The notes under the pieces: model-generated
The model's database searches: none
What the model was told of the DNA's origin: nothing
What the model saw: the letters and a program-made list of their open reading frames with translations, nothing else
Source: Gordius sp. MW1
Taxonomy: Eukaryota; Nematomorpha; Gordioida; Gordea; Gordiidae
Assembly (NCBI GenBank): GCA_964036665.1
Contig: OZ038532.1
Span: forward strand, 4,712,001-4,776,000
DNA length: 64,000 bases
Direction of reading: 5' to 3'
In this document: positions 13,501 through 24,505 of the stretch, piece after piece
Numbering within the stretch: the stretch's first letter is position 1
Layout of the letters: the number at the start of each line of letters is the position of its first letter
Translations under genes and position numbers: made by a program

Positions 13501-16500
13501 TCTCCGTAAATTCTACACCTTTTAATTTCAAAAGACGTATTTAATACTAAATTGGCCATGGGCGTAGCCAGGTTTTGATTTAGGGGGAGGGCGAAAGTTG
13601 TTTAAGTTCAATTAGGGGGGGGGGGGGGGCAAAACATGAATTTTTTTAATTTTGGGGGTTTGATGTGTTTAATTTTTTTTTTTCATTTAGGGGGGTGGGG
13701 CAGCCGCCCCCTGGCTACGCCCGTGAACATGGCAAAAGAAAGAAATATCAACTGATAAAATTAAAAAACTCGGGCCTTCGGCCCTCGTGGGAAGGGGGAG
13801 AAGGGAAGGGAAGAGGGGAAGGGAAGGGAGGACGACTCATCTGTACTTCGTATAAATGTATCATATTTGCTATGCAATTTATGGGCGAGAAAGGTGGGAA
13901 GGGGCGAGAATGCCTATAGGGGGGTATTAAATGCCTAATGATTAATTAATTATTTATACAAATTTTCCATTATAGGCAAAATGATATAGGCAAAATGTAA
14001 TATAGGCAAGGGTTAGGGTTAGATTTAGTGTTTGCATCTAGTTGCGTATTACATTAGTTTTTATTGATTATGGGTCTAACAAACATTATATTATAAAACA
14101 ACACAATGTTAAGAATTTGCAGAATTGTTGGGAGAAATGTTTTGTTGAATTTGAACAATTTTTAATTAAAAAAATCAAAAATTTGGCCAATGGTCACTTT
14201 TTCTCTATTGGTCAGTACCAACAGATACTTTATAAGTCAATGATAGCCAAAAAAAATGGAAAAAAAAATTTTGATGCTCACTTTGGCCAATGGTCATTTT
14301 TTTCCATTGGTCAGCAGCCAGGACACGGTAAAAGTGGATATAAATTCATAAGAATAAAAAAAAAAACGAAAAAAAAATTTTCAAATCACATTTTGGCCAA
14401 TGGTCATTTTTTCCATTGGTCAGCAGCCAGGACACGGTAAAAGTGGATATAAATTCATAATAGTCAAAAAAAACGAAAAAAAAGTTTTCGAATCACATTT
14501 TGGCCAATGGTCATTTTATTCCATTGGTCAGCAGCCAGCGGACGGCCAAAAAGTGATAATAGCAATGGTAGGAACAGGAACAATCATAATAGTCAAAAAA
14601 AAGCGAAAAAAATATTTTCGATTCACATTTTGGCCAATGGTCATTTTTTCCATCGGTCAGGAGCCAGCGGACGGCCAAAAAGTCATAATAGCAATGGTAG
14701 TAACAGGAACAATCATAATAGTCAAAAAAAACGAAAAAATAAACTCGGATTCACATTTTGGCCAATGGTCATTTTTTCAGTGGTCAGCAGCCAACGGACG
14801 GCCAAAAAGTCTTATTATCAATGATAGTAACAAGAACAATCATAAAAGTCAAAAAAACCCGGGATTCTAACCCAAAAACTAGTTAAATTGCATAGCAATT
14901 AAAAGTAAACAACTTTTATTTATGTTTATTATATAACATTGGTCAGCAGCCAGCGGACGGCCAAAAAGTCATAATAGCAATGGTAGAAACAGGAACAATC
15001 ATAATAGTAAAAAAAAAACGAAAAAAATAATTTCGATTCACATTTTGGCCAATGGTCCTTTTTTTCATTGGTCAGCAGCCAGCGGACGGCCAAAAATTCT
15101 TATTATCAATGATAGTAACAAGAACAATCATAAGAGTCAAAAAAGCTCCGGGATTCTAACCCCAAAACTAGTTAAATTGCATAGCAATTAAAAAGTAAAC
15201 AACTTTTATTTATGTTTATTATATAACTAGTTAAATTGCATAGCATTAAAAGTAAACAATTTTTATCTATGTTTATTATATAATAGATAATTTAACAAAT
15301 CTTATATATAACACACCGAGGGAGATAGAGATGAGGGGTGGGGCACCTCTTATGCATTAATTTAAAAAATAACACAGCGAGGGAGATAGAGATGAGGGGT
15401 GGGGCACCTCTTTCTCATGCATTAATTTAAAAAATCGATAACCTAATATACCCAATGCAAATAGATAGGGAGGGTAACGGACAACGGACGGACAACGGAT
15501 GGACAACCAAAAAACGAGCCCATAAATTGCATAGCAATTAAAAATGCGAGTACCCCTTGATCCCAAACTGCGAAATTCGCACTTGTTAGTTGTATAGCTG
15601 CTTATCAATTAAACTAATCATTTTAGGTTTCAAGAAGTGCGTAGAATAGTTGCGGCTATGACGCAACACATAACTTACAAAGAATATTTGCCCAAATTTT
15701 TTGGGCCTCACAACATTTACAAGCATCAACTAGCACTCAGTGACACGGGTTATTTTACGGGATACGATGAAGAAGAAGATGCCACGACTATAAATGCGTT
15801 CAGCACCGCCGCTTTTCGATTTTCACATTCCTTACTCAAGTATACACTAATTTTTTCTCTTTTCGGGCTGCTTCTTTCAAAATATTTTGTCCGAGTTTGA
15901 CTGTGGCTCATAGAAGGAATTCATTCTTTAGTCAGACCCTGACCCAAGTATAGCCTGACATCGTATTTCTAGCTTTTCTTTTTAGAAATTTTTAGATCAC
16001 AAATATCTATCAATAGGGATGAGGGCCATAGGTTTGAGAAGTTGTGATACGTATACATAAGTTTTTAATAAATTTAATTTAAGCTTAAATTTAATAGCGA
16101 AAAGGGGAATTTTTAATGATTTGTGGGAGGTTTGAAGTCAAGCTAAGTTCTCAGGTCGGTGGGACCATAAAGCTTGACACGAGGTCCAATAGTTTTAATA
16201 ATTTTTCGGGCCGAGTCTTGGACGGCCTGTTCAGGACTTTATGCAACTAAGAGAGCGAGGGTCGTTAAATATATCAGTCAAAATGAGAAAAACCATTTCA
16301 AACATGGGTTATCATAAATGGCATTAAAAAGTTGGCGTTGAGGTTATATAAAGCTAAAGATATTAGTTTAAAGAAGAGTTTTACAACTTATCAAAACTTC
16401 AAACTATTTTGAAAAAAATTTTTTTTTTGCAAATTCAATTTAAATAAAGATAAACAAACATTTTAACATATTTGTAAATAATGTCTGTTGCTAGCTAAAA

Positions 16501-19500
16501 ATATTGTTGGGCATTTATAATTATATTATTTTGCTGATTTTTTTGCGTTTTTGATAAGCATTTGAAGATAAATATCTACCTTATTTGGTCATTAAAGTTA
16601 AGCCACCTTAACTATAAGTAGTACGTAAATAAAGTACCACAATACCACAGATACCTACTTTATTTGGTCATTAATAATTACGCCTCTCAAAGGTAATAAA
16701 AAATATCATTTCCTGCTAGAAGGAAATAATCTTGAAAATATTTTGGATAATTATTAAAAAGACATACTTGATTTGTATTAGTTGATTCTATATTTGTGAT
16801 AAATGCTGGAAGAATTTCTGTTGTTAAACTGATATCCTGCTAGTTAAATTGTCATGTGAAAATTGTTAATGATATGGTATGAGTAAAGACGTATTTTAAA
16901 AACTTTGATTTTATTGAAACGACGTTTCAAATAATTATTTAGTCAATTGTATCGAAAAATACTTTTTAACAAATTTATTTAACTAAAATTTTGCTTAACA
17001 TTTTGTATATTAATTTAAATATTTCACAGGGCATTAATTTTAAAGTCAAATTTATTTAAAAAACAATTATTATAAAATTGATTTAATCTTAGCATATATA
17101 AATCATAACCCTCTGCAGCAACAGTGTTTAGTCCAGGGCAAAGGCATACCAGATATTTTAAAAAGCGATTTTTAGATAAATTATTTTATATTTTAAAGAA
17201 GGGGCATACTGTGACTGTGTTCGTTGGCTGCAGGGGGCAGTGTACATAAGCTAGGCAATGTAAAGATAAAATTATTGCCCAAAATTCTGACATTTTTGGC
17301 CTAATGCCTAGATTTCCTATATTTTACTTATTTCCTATGGCTGGTCCCTAGTTCTAGTAGTTTTCCAGGGGTTTGAACCCGACCAAAATAAAATCGGGTT
17401 CGTGTTTGGCATAAATTTTGAAATCGGGTTCGTGTTCGGGTTTAAGGAATTGGGTTCGGGTACAGGTTCGGGTTCAAGAAATTATATTATACTAATAATA
17501 CATCAATTATATATATAATACTTACAAATAATTCTTGAGATAATTGGTATCGATTAATATATGAAAAATGGCGGAAACATAAAAATATTGAAATTAAAAT
17601 CCTGTGGTTTTCGTTACATTGTCATGATAGAGAAAACTGAGATATTCAATTCACAATATATTTTTGAATTAAAAACCCGAACCCGAACCCTTTTTTGTAT
17701 TCATCGGGTTCGGGTTTTAAGGGTATTTTTTAAAATGGGTTTGGGTTCGGGTTCTGTAAAACATCGGGTTTACCCGGTTCGGGTTCAGGGGTTCGGGTTC
17801 GGGACAAACCCCTGAGTTTTCCCACATATTCCTGCCCTTACACCAGTCTCGCTTTAAGTGGTACCGTTTCAAGTCCATATCTATTTTATGTTTCTATGTC
17901 AGCTTAGGCCTCCCTCTCTTTCACTTACCCTTGACTTGCATATTCTTGGTAGTCTTTTCCAGGTGAATTTTTCAAATGGCCCTACAATCTTAATCTTCTT
18001 ACAACCTACTTTCTCGGAATCGAAACTAAATTAGATTTATCCCTTACCTCTTGATTCCTTATTGGCCCTTCTTGCAATTCCCAAGATCCATTTTAACATT
18101 CACATCTCCATTGTAGCCAAACACCTTAATCACCCATGTTTTCACTTTTTATTTTATCATTATTCCAAAAAATATTTAACTGCTTAAATATAATTTAATT
18201 AGTCAAAACCTTTTTAGTGTGATTAAGTGTGAGTAAAAATAAGTCGCAATGTAGTTTATTAAAAGCAAAGTAATTGAACCATATTCGCATCAAAAATTTC
18301 TAAAAAACCATTCGGATATAAACATTAACCCAAACCCTCTCCTCCTGTAACGATCAAGCACTAAATTTTAGACCGAGTTTGAATGATTTGAACCAAAATG
18401 TAAAAAAAATGATGGCAGAGTTCTAATCTATTTTTTCAACCCACCTAAAGTAGGTCGAGCTTTTGTCACCCGAGTCTGACTGACCCCACCAGACTCATTA
18501 TAAGGTTAAAATTTATGTATATTAGCGTTTCTAGCTATTTTTTTAAATATTATATAAGGAAGTTTTTACTATGCGCAGCGCCAATATATTTCGGGTCGGT
18601 CATTTCAATCGCTATGCATCTTCGATTCCGCTGCGTCAATTATTTTTTCAACCCGAACTCATGTATGGAACCACATTTCCTGGCGGAGTGGACCCTCTTT
18701 TGCGTGGATCAACGGCTCAGCTAGCTCAATCCCTTGACATTAATATGGCTGAAGACATAAAAAATCACCTGTTTCAGCCTGAGGATCAACCATTTGGTGA
18801 GATTTTGGACAAAATAATTTGATTCTATATGGGGCAAGGAGGGGCCGCTGCCCCCCTTTAAATCCAAAAGTTTGTGGGAATTTATTAAAATTAAGGCTAA
18901 AATTTCAAAAAGTAATCAATTTACCCCTCCCCCAATCACCCCCTCTAATTCCACTGCTGGCTATGCCCATGCTCATCTATTCGATTAGTTAGTTGAATTA
19001 TCAAGATTTTTTGTTATTCGTATTTAAAGTAACAAAACAAGGCGATTGATTGATTAAAAATTGTTTAAAAACTTTGATGTAGAGAGTTTTAAACTTCAGT
19101 GTTTTTTTAGATTTTAAAATAAAATTGATTTGATATGATAGGTATGGATTTGATGTCGTTGAACATCATAAGAGGCAGGGATCATGGAATGCCTCCTTAC
19201 AACGATTGGCGAGAGTTTTGTGGTCTTCCAAGGTTACATCGATGGGACGAAGCTTATAACTATCTTTATCCCGATTCAGTTGTCAATATATCTCGAACCT
19301 ACAGGTTTAAAAAACTGGAATCTTGTGTCAATTTTTTTGAATATACGTCCCATTTTTAAACATTTTATGAATATATTCATTCTCAATTTTACTTACTTTA
19401 ATTGTAAGATGATTTACTCTTAGTAGTAAGTTAATTAAGTTTATGGTAATGTGTTATTAATTAATTTGTATGTATCGAAATTTTACAACTGCAAATTTCT

Positions 19501-20942
19501 TACCAAAATAACCGCTAAACTCTAAATATACCTTTACTATACAAATTGAATGCTTCTACCTAAAATTTTCATTGAAAAATATGTATTAAACAAAGCATTT
19601 TCTGCTCGAATGTTTAGTAGCATAGATGACATAGACCTTTGGATCGGGGGAATATCAGAACTCCCAATGGACGATGCCTTAATAGGCCCAACATTTGCCT
19701 GCATCGTAGGCATCCAATTTAGGAAATTGAGATTCGGTGATAGATATTGGTACGAAAATGAATACAGACCCGGGGTAATCGATTACCCATTTACGCCCGG
19801 TACTTATCTTTTTATATCTTATAACATTTATACTATAAAAAATATTTTTTCCCCAAGAAGTGACTCTTTTCGCCTCTTTTTCAATTATTGCCAAATTTTT
19901 GGCCCGCCGCCCCTGGTGTAAACATTGGCAAAGCCAAAGCATCTAGACATATATTTTTCTGACCGAACATGGCGAAGATCTGAATTTGATTTTAATATTT
20001 GTTATTATAAGCAATAAGTGGCTATTATTAATTTTAGAAGTATATCTACTCTATTTCCATGTTAACAATTAGGTATATTAAAGTGTTTGTATAAAAGCCT
20101 CTCGAGACCTTTTCTCGTTGTAAGCTATTATAATGTTTTCTATTGACGGTAATTTTAGCTTAGTCGCATTAGGGCAACTAACTTTTGCAAGTTTGGTATT
20201 TGAATGAGTAATTTTTGATCATTTTATTGATATTTTATTGGCGTAAAGAGTTTATTCACTAACTCAAACAGGCTATCCGAAATTTAGCCCCTCATATTTG
20301 CAAACCCCAATTGTTTGTTATAAAAGATTTTGAGTAGTATTATCAGCTCTGATCCTAATCGAGGGATAGTTTATTTATGCCAATTAAATGACGAGATTTT
20401 TTGTTTAATCAATTTGCTTCAAACTAACGCTTACACCTGTTTCATAAATTTCTTTTGATTTTTTGAGACGCAAGACAAATCTATCTCAAATAAATAATAA
20501 AAAATTTACAGCACCTTGCAAACTTTTTTCAATTTTATTTTTATCTAAAATTAGCTTAGTAAAATAATGCGATAAAATTGTAAGTTTATTTTAGCGTCAG
20601 ATGTTTTTTAAAAAGTGGGTTTAGTGGTCTACCATTAATTGTGAATCTATTCTTTCTGTGTTGAGCTGGTACCTGACAGGACAGTCTTATAAACATTTAA
20701 TCAATATATCTCGTATATTGTGATTAGATCAGTTGCAACAAATTCGTAAAAGCAGCCTTTCAAAAATAATCTGCCTAAATAGCGATTCCTTCCTCAACGT
20801 TCAAAAAGATGTGTTTTTAATACCGGGAATAGAGTGAGTTTTTAACGAGTCCATTTTTAAACAAACACTTTGTAATTCTAGGAATTCTCTGGTCGCGTGC
20901 AAAGGGATTGACGATATTGATTTAGAGTATTGGAGGGAATAA
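1546..20942 (+). CDS. secreted animal haem peroxidase (chorion peroxidase/peroxinectin-like), 14 exons
   Basis: Exons read by eye: 1546-1747, 1849-1966, 2043-2263, 3153-3323, 4426-4599, 12243-12344, 12752-12877, 13163-13283, 15627-15839, 18579-18796, 19142-19304, 19618-19799, 20728-20833, 20882-20942. They sum to 2178 nt, giving 725 aa and a stop, with every splice phase matching. Residues 1-32 look like a signal peptide; the rest is one peroxidase domain with no Ig or LRR modules, so it is not peroxidasin. Myeloperoxidase-equivalent residues are present: Asp227 and distal His228 (GQLIDHD), Arg375 and Glu378 (MRSNEN), proximal His479 (FRFSHS), Asn563 ([11 protein letters not shown]) and the Ca-loop region [10 protein letters not shown]. 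The myeloperoxidase Met is Asn379. The protein ends IDLEYWRE, typical of the family. Such enzymes use H2O2 to oxidise halides or tyrosines, for example in eggshell or cuticle crosslinking; which role applies here is inference. Intron 5 is 7.6 kb and full of repeats. Confidence 0.93.
2328..2490. repeat. decayed short inverted-repeat element in peroxidase intron 3
   Basis: Starts CATGGGCAGAGCCAG and ends near a diverged TGCTGGCTACC, with a G-rich left side and C-rich right side. This matches the plan of the CATGGGCGTAGCCAGG family but is more eroded. It lies wholly within an intron. Confidence 0.4.
3324..4425. other. peroxidase intron 4, no recognisable feature
   Basis: About 1.1 kb of AT-rich intron between exon 4 (distal-His exon) and exon 5 (CCxxP exon). 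I see no gene, RNA or clear repeat. The short ORFs on both strands show no family features. Confidence 0.5.
4600..5425. other. left part of peroxidase intron 5
   Basis: AT-rich intron. A G-tract around 4796-4807 and a nearby CACTGGCTAGG suggest a badly decayed copy of the short G-rich element. Nothing else is recognisable before the foldback element that begins at 5434. Confidence 0.4.
5426..5433. repeat. left 8-bp target duplication of the foldback element
   Basis: TCTAACTT immediately precedes the element start AGTGATGGGAA. The identical 8-mer follows the right arm at 11789-11796. Eight bases is the hAT-superfamily duplication length. Confidence 0.55.
6180..7824 (+). mobile_element. Helitron-like element, nested copy A with central minisatellite
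   Basis: The 5' end TTAATTGCTATGCAATTTAT is followed by a CCGTCCGTCC tract and a segment with GGTGCCCCACCCCTCATC. Minisatellite units follow at about 6560-7420. Each unit carries GACCAATGG, an A-rich spacer and CCATTGGCC, next to GGCCGTCCGCTGGCTGC. The 3' part contains CTAACCCTAACCCTTGCC, the inverted subterminal repeat near 7715, a C-rich tract and the terminal hairpin GGCCGAAGGCCCGAG. ORFs across the minisatellite are read-through of repeats, not genes. Confidence 0.6.
7900..8755 (+). repeat. minisatellite block, CCAATGG/CCATTGG hairpin units
   Basis: Several tandem but unequal units, roughly 100-130 bp long. Each contains TTTTTGGCCGTCCGCTGG, CTGACCAATGGAAAAAATG and CCATTGGCCAAA. The CCAATGG/CCATTGG pair can form a 7-bp stem over a short A-rich loop. 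The block belongs to the outer Helitron-like copy. Confidence 0.7.
9487..9558 (+). repeat. tRNA-like (SINE-head-like) segment in the Helitron-like element
   Basis: Contains an A-box-like TTATAGCGCACGGC, an anticodon-loop-like CTTGTAAAC (TGT, threonine-type) and a B-box-like GGGTTCAAGCTCGGG. The acceptor stem is not intact and T-rich element DNA follows, so it is not a functional tRNA. Diverged relatives of the B-box part occur near 5845 and 7845. A tRNA-derived SINE head captured by the element is the likely origin. Confidence 0.4.
10180..10490 (+). repeat. left-arm GCTAAG tandem repeat of the foldback element
   Basis: About ten irregular copies of TTTGCTAAGTATTTTA-like units spaced about 20-30 bp apart. 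The reverse complement (ACTTAGCAAAT) is repeated in the right arm at about 10560-10830. Repeats that face each other in both arms are typical of foldback elements. Confidence 0.7.
10560..10830 (-). repeat. right-arm GCTAAG tandem repeat of the foldback element
   Basis: Mirror image of the left-arm array: repeated AATACTTAGCAAATGAAT-like units. With the left array it forms the core of a palindrome whose centre lies near 10520. Confidence 0.7.
11136..11513. mobile_element. small unidentified insertion in the right foldback arm
   Basis: 378 bp that interrupt the arm's pairing with the left arm. It is flanked by GGTAT at 11131-11135 and 11514-11518, a plausible 5-bp target duplication. It contains a G tract near 11486 and no ORF. 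Family not recognised. Confidence 0.4.
11789..11796. repeat. right 8-bp target duplication of the foldback element
   Basis: TCTAACTT, identical to 5426-5433, directly after the right arm terminus TTTTCCCA. Confidence 0.55.
12523..12668. repeat. decayed short G-rich element in peroxidase intron 6
   Basis: Starts CATGAGCGTACAGGTTTTG and ends in a GGGGGGGGCAG tract. This resembles the CATGGGCGTAGCCAGG family but has lost a clear right terminus. Confidence 0.3.
13557..13725. repeat. short inverted-repeat element (CATGGGCGTAGCCAGG family)
   Basis: Left end CATGGGCGTAGCCAGG, right end CTGGCTACGCCCGTG, with long G tracts inside. One of the best-preserved copies in the window; it lies in peroxidase intron 8. 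Confidence 0.65.
13769..15542 (-). mobile_element. Helitron-like element, copy B (complete, inverted)
   Basis: On the minus strand it runs from TTAATTGCTATGCAATTTAT (near 15540) to the hairpin GGGCCGAAGGCCCGAG (at 13769). Central CCAATGG/CCATTGG minisatellite units lie at about 14180-15125. At about 1.77 kb it is the most complete copy here. Both ends abut runs of T/A, which agrees with insertion between T residues as described for Helentrons. It lies inside peroxidase intron 8, opposite to the gene. Confidence 0.65.
15840..17365. other. left part of peroxidase intron 9
   Basis: AT-rich intron after the proximal-His exon. A GGTCGGTGGGACC...GGCCTG stretch at about 16155-16230 looks like an eroded DNA-element remnant. 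No gene seen. Confidence 0.4.
17366..17814. mobile_element. non-autonomous DNA element with CAGGGGTTTG termini (hAT-like MITE)
   Basis: Terminal inverted repeats CAGGGGTTTG and CAAACCCCTG, flanked by direct repeats AGTTTTC (17359-17365 and 17815-17821). The interior is built of CGGGTTCGGGTT repeats on one side and their inverse on the other. It has no coding capacity and lies in peroxidase intron 9. hAT-like is inferred from the terminus; the visible duplication is 7 bp, not the usual 8. Confidence 0.6.
17830..18150 (-). mobile_element. possible LINE 3'-end fragment
   Basis: C/T-rich DNA unlike the surrounding AT-rich intron. On the minus strand its composition resembles the 3' coding ends of the RTE-like LINE at 42829-46600. 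I could not align it confidently, and no long ORF survives. Confidence 0.25.
18828..18972. repeat. short inverted-repeat element copy in peroxidase intron 10
   Basis: Begins near ATGGGGCAAGGAGGGGC and ends TGCTGGCTATGCCCATG, with G-rich then C-rich halves. A moderately decayed member of the CATGGGCGTAGCCAGG family. Confidence 0.5.
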
Positions 20943-21360
20943 GCTCCAGCTTCAAACTTATTACGCCAAAAAATTTGATACAAATGAATGCCACCTTTTT
21001 GTATATAAACACGTCAATTGATTTTCCATTGATCATTTCGTTTTTATATAGTATAAATGACGAAATAAAATATACATATTTCCTTATCCTTCCTGGTTTA
21101 CGGAACCCTTGTATTATTAAAACCCGAAATTTAGGTTTTATACACTTATTAAATAATAGATTATTTTTAATAATAATCATAAATGTTGAGGCCATTATAT
21201 CGTTTGGTTGTTATAACTTCCTAACAAACATATCATTTAGATCAAATAAAATTATTTTATTTATTTATTTTTATTCAGCCATATTATTTATGCACGACTT
21301 TATATTAGATTTATACAATATTCAAATTGAGCACTTAAATACAAGTGACGAGGGTTAATG
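20943..21360 (+). other. probable peroxidase 3' UTR and downstream flank
   Basis: AT-rich sequence after the TAA. AATAAA hexamers at 21064-21069 and 21245-21250 are candidate polyadenylation signals. An open frame here (to 21358) overlaps the last peroxidase exon and shows no family features, so it is treated as chance. Confidence 0.4.
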
Positions 21361-22562
21361 GGGAAAATTAACCCTAGCTTAAACATGGTTATTAATGTGT
21401 TTTTTATTTATTAAAACATTTTTGGCATAATGGTAATTAGATCTTGGTGGCTATTTAAGTAATAGAACGTCACCCAAAATTTTGGTAACTGCATAATTTT
21501 TTTCGTTTCTTTTCCAAAGTAACACCCACTCCAATTATCAATCATTGATACTCTTAGCTTGGGCGGTTGAGTAACAAGTTTAATAATAGCTTTCCAACGT
21601 TTTCAACTATTGCTACTTGACATGGAAACCGGTGCTCTCTCCTTGTTCCGATATGAGATTGAACCCAAAAAAATTATTGAAAACCCTTTGTGGTCATGCG
21701 CTTCAAAAATATATAATTTTTTATGAACATTGAACATTGTTAAGGCATTGATATCCACAATTTACCCTGACCCTCTAATTGTAGAATTTGTATTTGTATC
21801 ACGTTTTAGTTAAATTTCTGCTCACTTGGACCAAACAAATCATCTAAGTGTAAGAGCTGACACCAGATTTCGTTGGTTTGGCTGAAAAAATACCTTAGAT
21901 AAATGAGGGTGTTAAAATCCCCGATTTAAAATAGCCCTAACTTAGATTTGGCTAACAGCTTGACTTTTCATACTTGTTGGTATTTTAACTTTAATACGTA
22001 TAAATTGTTTAATTTCTTTAGAGTAATTATATATTTCTAAAAATTATCCTTTGTTTTTAAATGGGGTCCTGCAACAAATGTTGAAACATATAGAGTGTTA
22101 TAATCACCTATATTTGGTGATGTGTTTTATTAGTGATGTAAGTTTTTAAAAATGAATCGATATTTTTTAATAACAACAATTTATGTCTTCTTTCAAATGT
22201 AGCCGTTACTTAAGGAGCGTTAACAGCTTTATTTACCATATTTAAAGTGCAAAAATAAGGGAGACCAATATAATTCAATTATATTATAATTCGTTTGACA
22301 TGAAATAAACTTTAAATTAGCTCAAATTATAACCCAAAAATAATATTAAAAGACAATAAATTTTTAAAAAACTGTTTTTACCCTATTAAAATTCCTAAAT
22401 ATAAAGGCCTCTTAAAAATGTAACCTTTTTTCTTAAAAAGTTCTTAACCTTATATAGTTATAATTTGTTAAATAATATGGTTTTCAAACATATTATACTA
22501 ACTTTTTTAATCAATCGTCGGCATTCAGCCATTAATAGTTAAATAATAGATTACTAAAAACC
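21361..22562. other. intergenic, nothing recognised
   Basis: About 1.2 kb of AT-rich DNA with no convincing ORF, RNA gene or repeat terminus. Confidence 0.5.
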
Positions 22563-24505
22563 ATTAGAGATCTACAACTTGCCATTTTTAGAGGGTTAGC
22601 CCGTCCGTACCCATTTTACGAACTGTTAGGCTTGTCCGAGCCCGTCCGTATTTTTAAGCACTTTAAACCGTTTTCCCTTTTTAAAAATTATAGGCCACCC
22701 GATTTGTGTACTTCTAGGCCCGCCCGACCCCGCCGTAATTTTTTTAACGCTATTTAGGCCCGTCTGCACCAGCCCACGAGCCGAGCCTGCCCGTGCATAT
22801 ATCTATTACATTTAAGGTTATACTCATTTAAATTTTTGGCGATTTAATAAAACAATTTTTATCATTATTATAATTTATTTAAATATTCAATGAATCTATT
22901 TCAATAAAATCGCAAATGTTAAAAGAATTGGTAAAGCCATATAGCTAAGCCAAATAATCAAAGTTACTTTAGAGAAATAGGTACCTTTTATAAGCTTGCT
23001 AAAAGCTATTTAAATTAATATTTTCTAAAAATTTGAAATAATTGAACAAAGAAAAAATTTAGAAATAAATTTTTAAAAATCGTAAGGCTTCGTAACTAAA
23101 AAGGAGTTACATTTACTTATATTGGAATATCAAGAAGAAACTATCTTATATTATGTTAAGAAAAAATAAATGTCAAATAAATAAAAAGGTATTTAATTCA
23201 AATTTAGCAGTAAAAATGAATGTATGCGACAGAAGATAAGATTGATATTAAAAAATTAATTTAAGCAAATCTTCTAAGCAAAAAAGCAAATAAATTATTT
23301 CATTAACGCGTTCGTGAGTGGTTTATAATTAACTTGTAGAATTCGGAGACCGCTTATAAAATTATAGGCCCATGCGATCGCGTTCTCATAATTTCAGGCC
23401 CGATGGAGCCCGTTTATAAAATAGTCAGGCCCGTCCGAGCTCATTTATTAAACTGGCCCGTATCGTTTTGAAAAGTTTTAGGCCCGCCCAAACCCGTACG
23501 TAATTTTTTTAAGCACTTTAAGACGCTTAGGGGAGACCGGGGCTACTTTAGCCATAAAAAACTAAATCACGTTTAAAAAAAACTAAAAACAATTTCGCCA
23601 ATTTTTTTGTTGGAATTTTTTTAAAGGTCTATTTTTACTATAGGAAAAAAATTTGGAGGGAAATAAGTAATAGTTTTCTCACAAATTAAGTTTAAAAAAA
23701 AACAAAAATCCAAAAAAATTTGAAAATGCCCGGGGCTAGTCATAGCCGTTAGATTAACTCTGACGTTTTCACTTCTTATTAGTGTATAATAACTCAAATC
23801 AATAAAAATATTCTTTCATTATAAAAAATGTAGAAAATGCAAATGTAATATGATTATTTTTTTTATAAAACAAATAAAAAAGGGTCAAGATGACAATCTA
23901 ACTTAGGAACACTTGAAAGACGGATTTAGCAATGGAAAATAACTTTTAGTTGTTTTTTAATGTATAATCATAGTCAATTTCTATTCCAAATAACACTAAG
24001 TTAGAAAACAAAATTTTTTGTTCTTTAAATCTTGCCATTTGTATAAGACACAATGAAAAATGGCTAGCAATAGCCCCTCTCCGACTAGCCTCGACCCCTA
24101 TTTTCACAAACAATTAATATTTTAAGATGTTATATTGCATATAAAAATTTAATCATTAGATGGTTTATATATAAAAAATCTCCCTTTATAAGATAAAAGC
24201 TAAATCAATCCAAAATATTCAGCCAAAAAATTTTTATGTGCAAAATAAAATTTTTTTTAAAGGCTACTAATAGCCCCGAAAAATCGTTTTTTTTCAATAA
24301 AAATTTTAAAATTTTATTTTTTTAAACAAAAAATTTTTTACTTATTCCTTTTGGAAGATATGATTAAAATTTTAATTTAATATCATTATTATTTTAAAAA
24401 AATAATTAGAAAGATAATAGTAACTCCGGGCTACGACTAGCCCCGGTCTCCCCTACTTACCCGCCCGCGGGCGGGCCTGCCCGTGCAGGTCTCTCAAGAC
24501 CATCA
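22563..24505. mobile_element. decayed DNA-transposon relic with GGCCCGTCCG motifs
   Basis: GC-rich motifs such as AGGCCCGTCCGAGCCCG and GGCCCGCCCGA cluster at 22590-22800, 23360-23525 and 24460-24490 in otherwise AT-rich DNA. The right end GGGCCTGCCCGTGCAGGTCT is a diverged inverse of the left end AGAGATCTACAACTTGCC. This looks like an old non-autonomous element. It was later entered by the TA-flanked element at 23530-24453. Confidence 0.4.
23530..24453 (+). mobile_element. non-autonomous DNA transposon, GGGGAGACCGGGGCTA termini, copy 1
   Basis: Perfect terminal inverted repeats GGGGAGACCGGGGCTA / TAGCCCCGGTCTCCCC flanked by TA on both sides (23528-23529, 24454-24455). That is the duplication expected of Tc1/mariner-type insertion. 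The interior is AT-rich with no transposase ORF. A second copy in the opposite orientation is at 43631-44404 and shares internal blocks such as GGGGCTATTAGTAGCC. Confidence 0.75.

Larger units (their letters stand above)
13284..15626 (+). other. peroxidase intron 8 with a probable GC-AG boundary
   Basis: The only splice that keeps the peroxidase frame joins 13283 to 15627. It uses donor GCAAGT rather than GT and acceptor TTTTAG. The junction then reads [11 protein letters not shown], matching the conserved QE(V/A)R(R/K)IV segment. The GT two bases downstream leaves the wrong phase. GC donors with a strong AAGT context are a known minor class. The intron also hosts a short element and a full Helitron-like copy. 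Confidence 0.6.

Noticed and set aside
14042-14870. ORFs of 105-156 codons on the plus strand
   Set aside because: Same minisatellite read-through, inside Helitron-like copy B.
1546-20942. Peroxidasin
   Set aside because: No leucine-rich repeats, Ig domains or VWC module flank the peroxidase domain, and the 725-aa length fits the chorion peroxidase group.
20930-21358. 142-codon plus-strand ORF after the peroxidase
   Set aside because: Overlaps the last peroxidase exon in another frame, has AT-driven residue composition (Ile, Leu, Phe, Asn) and no family motif.
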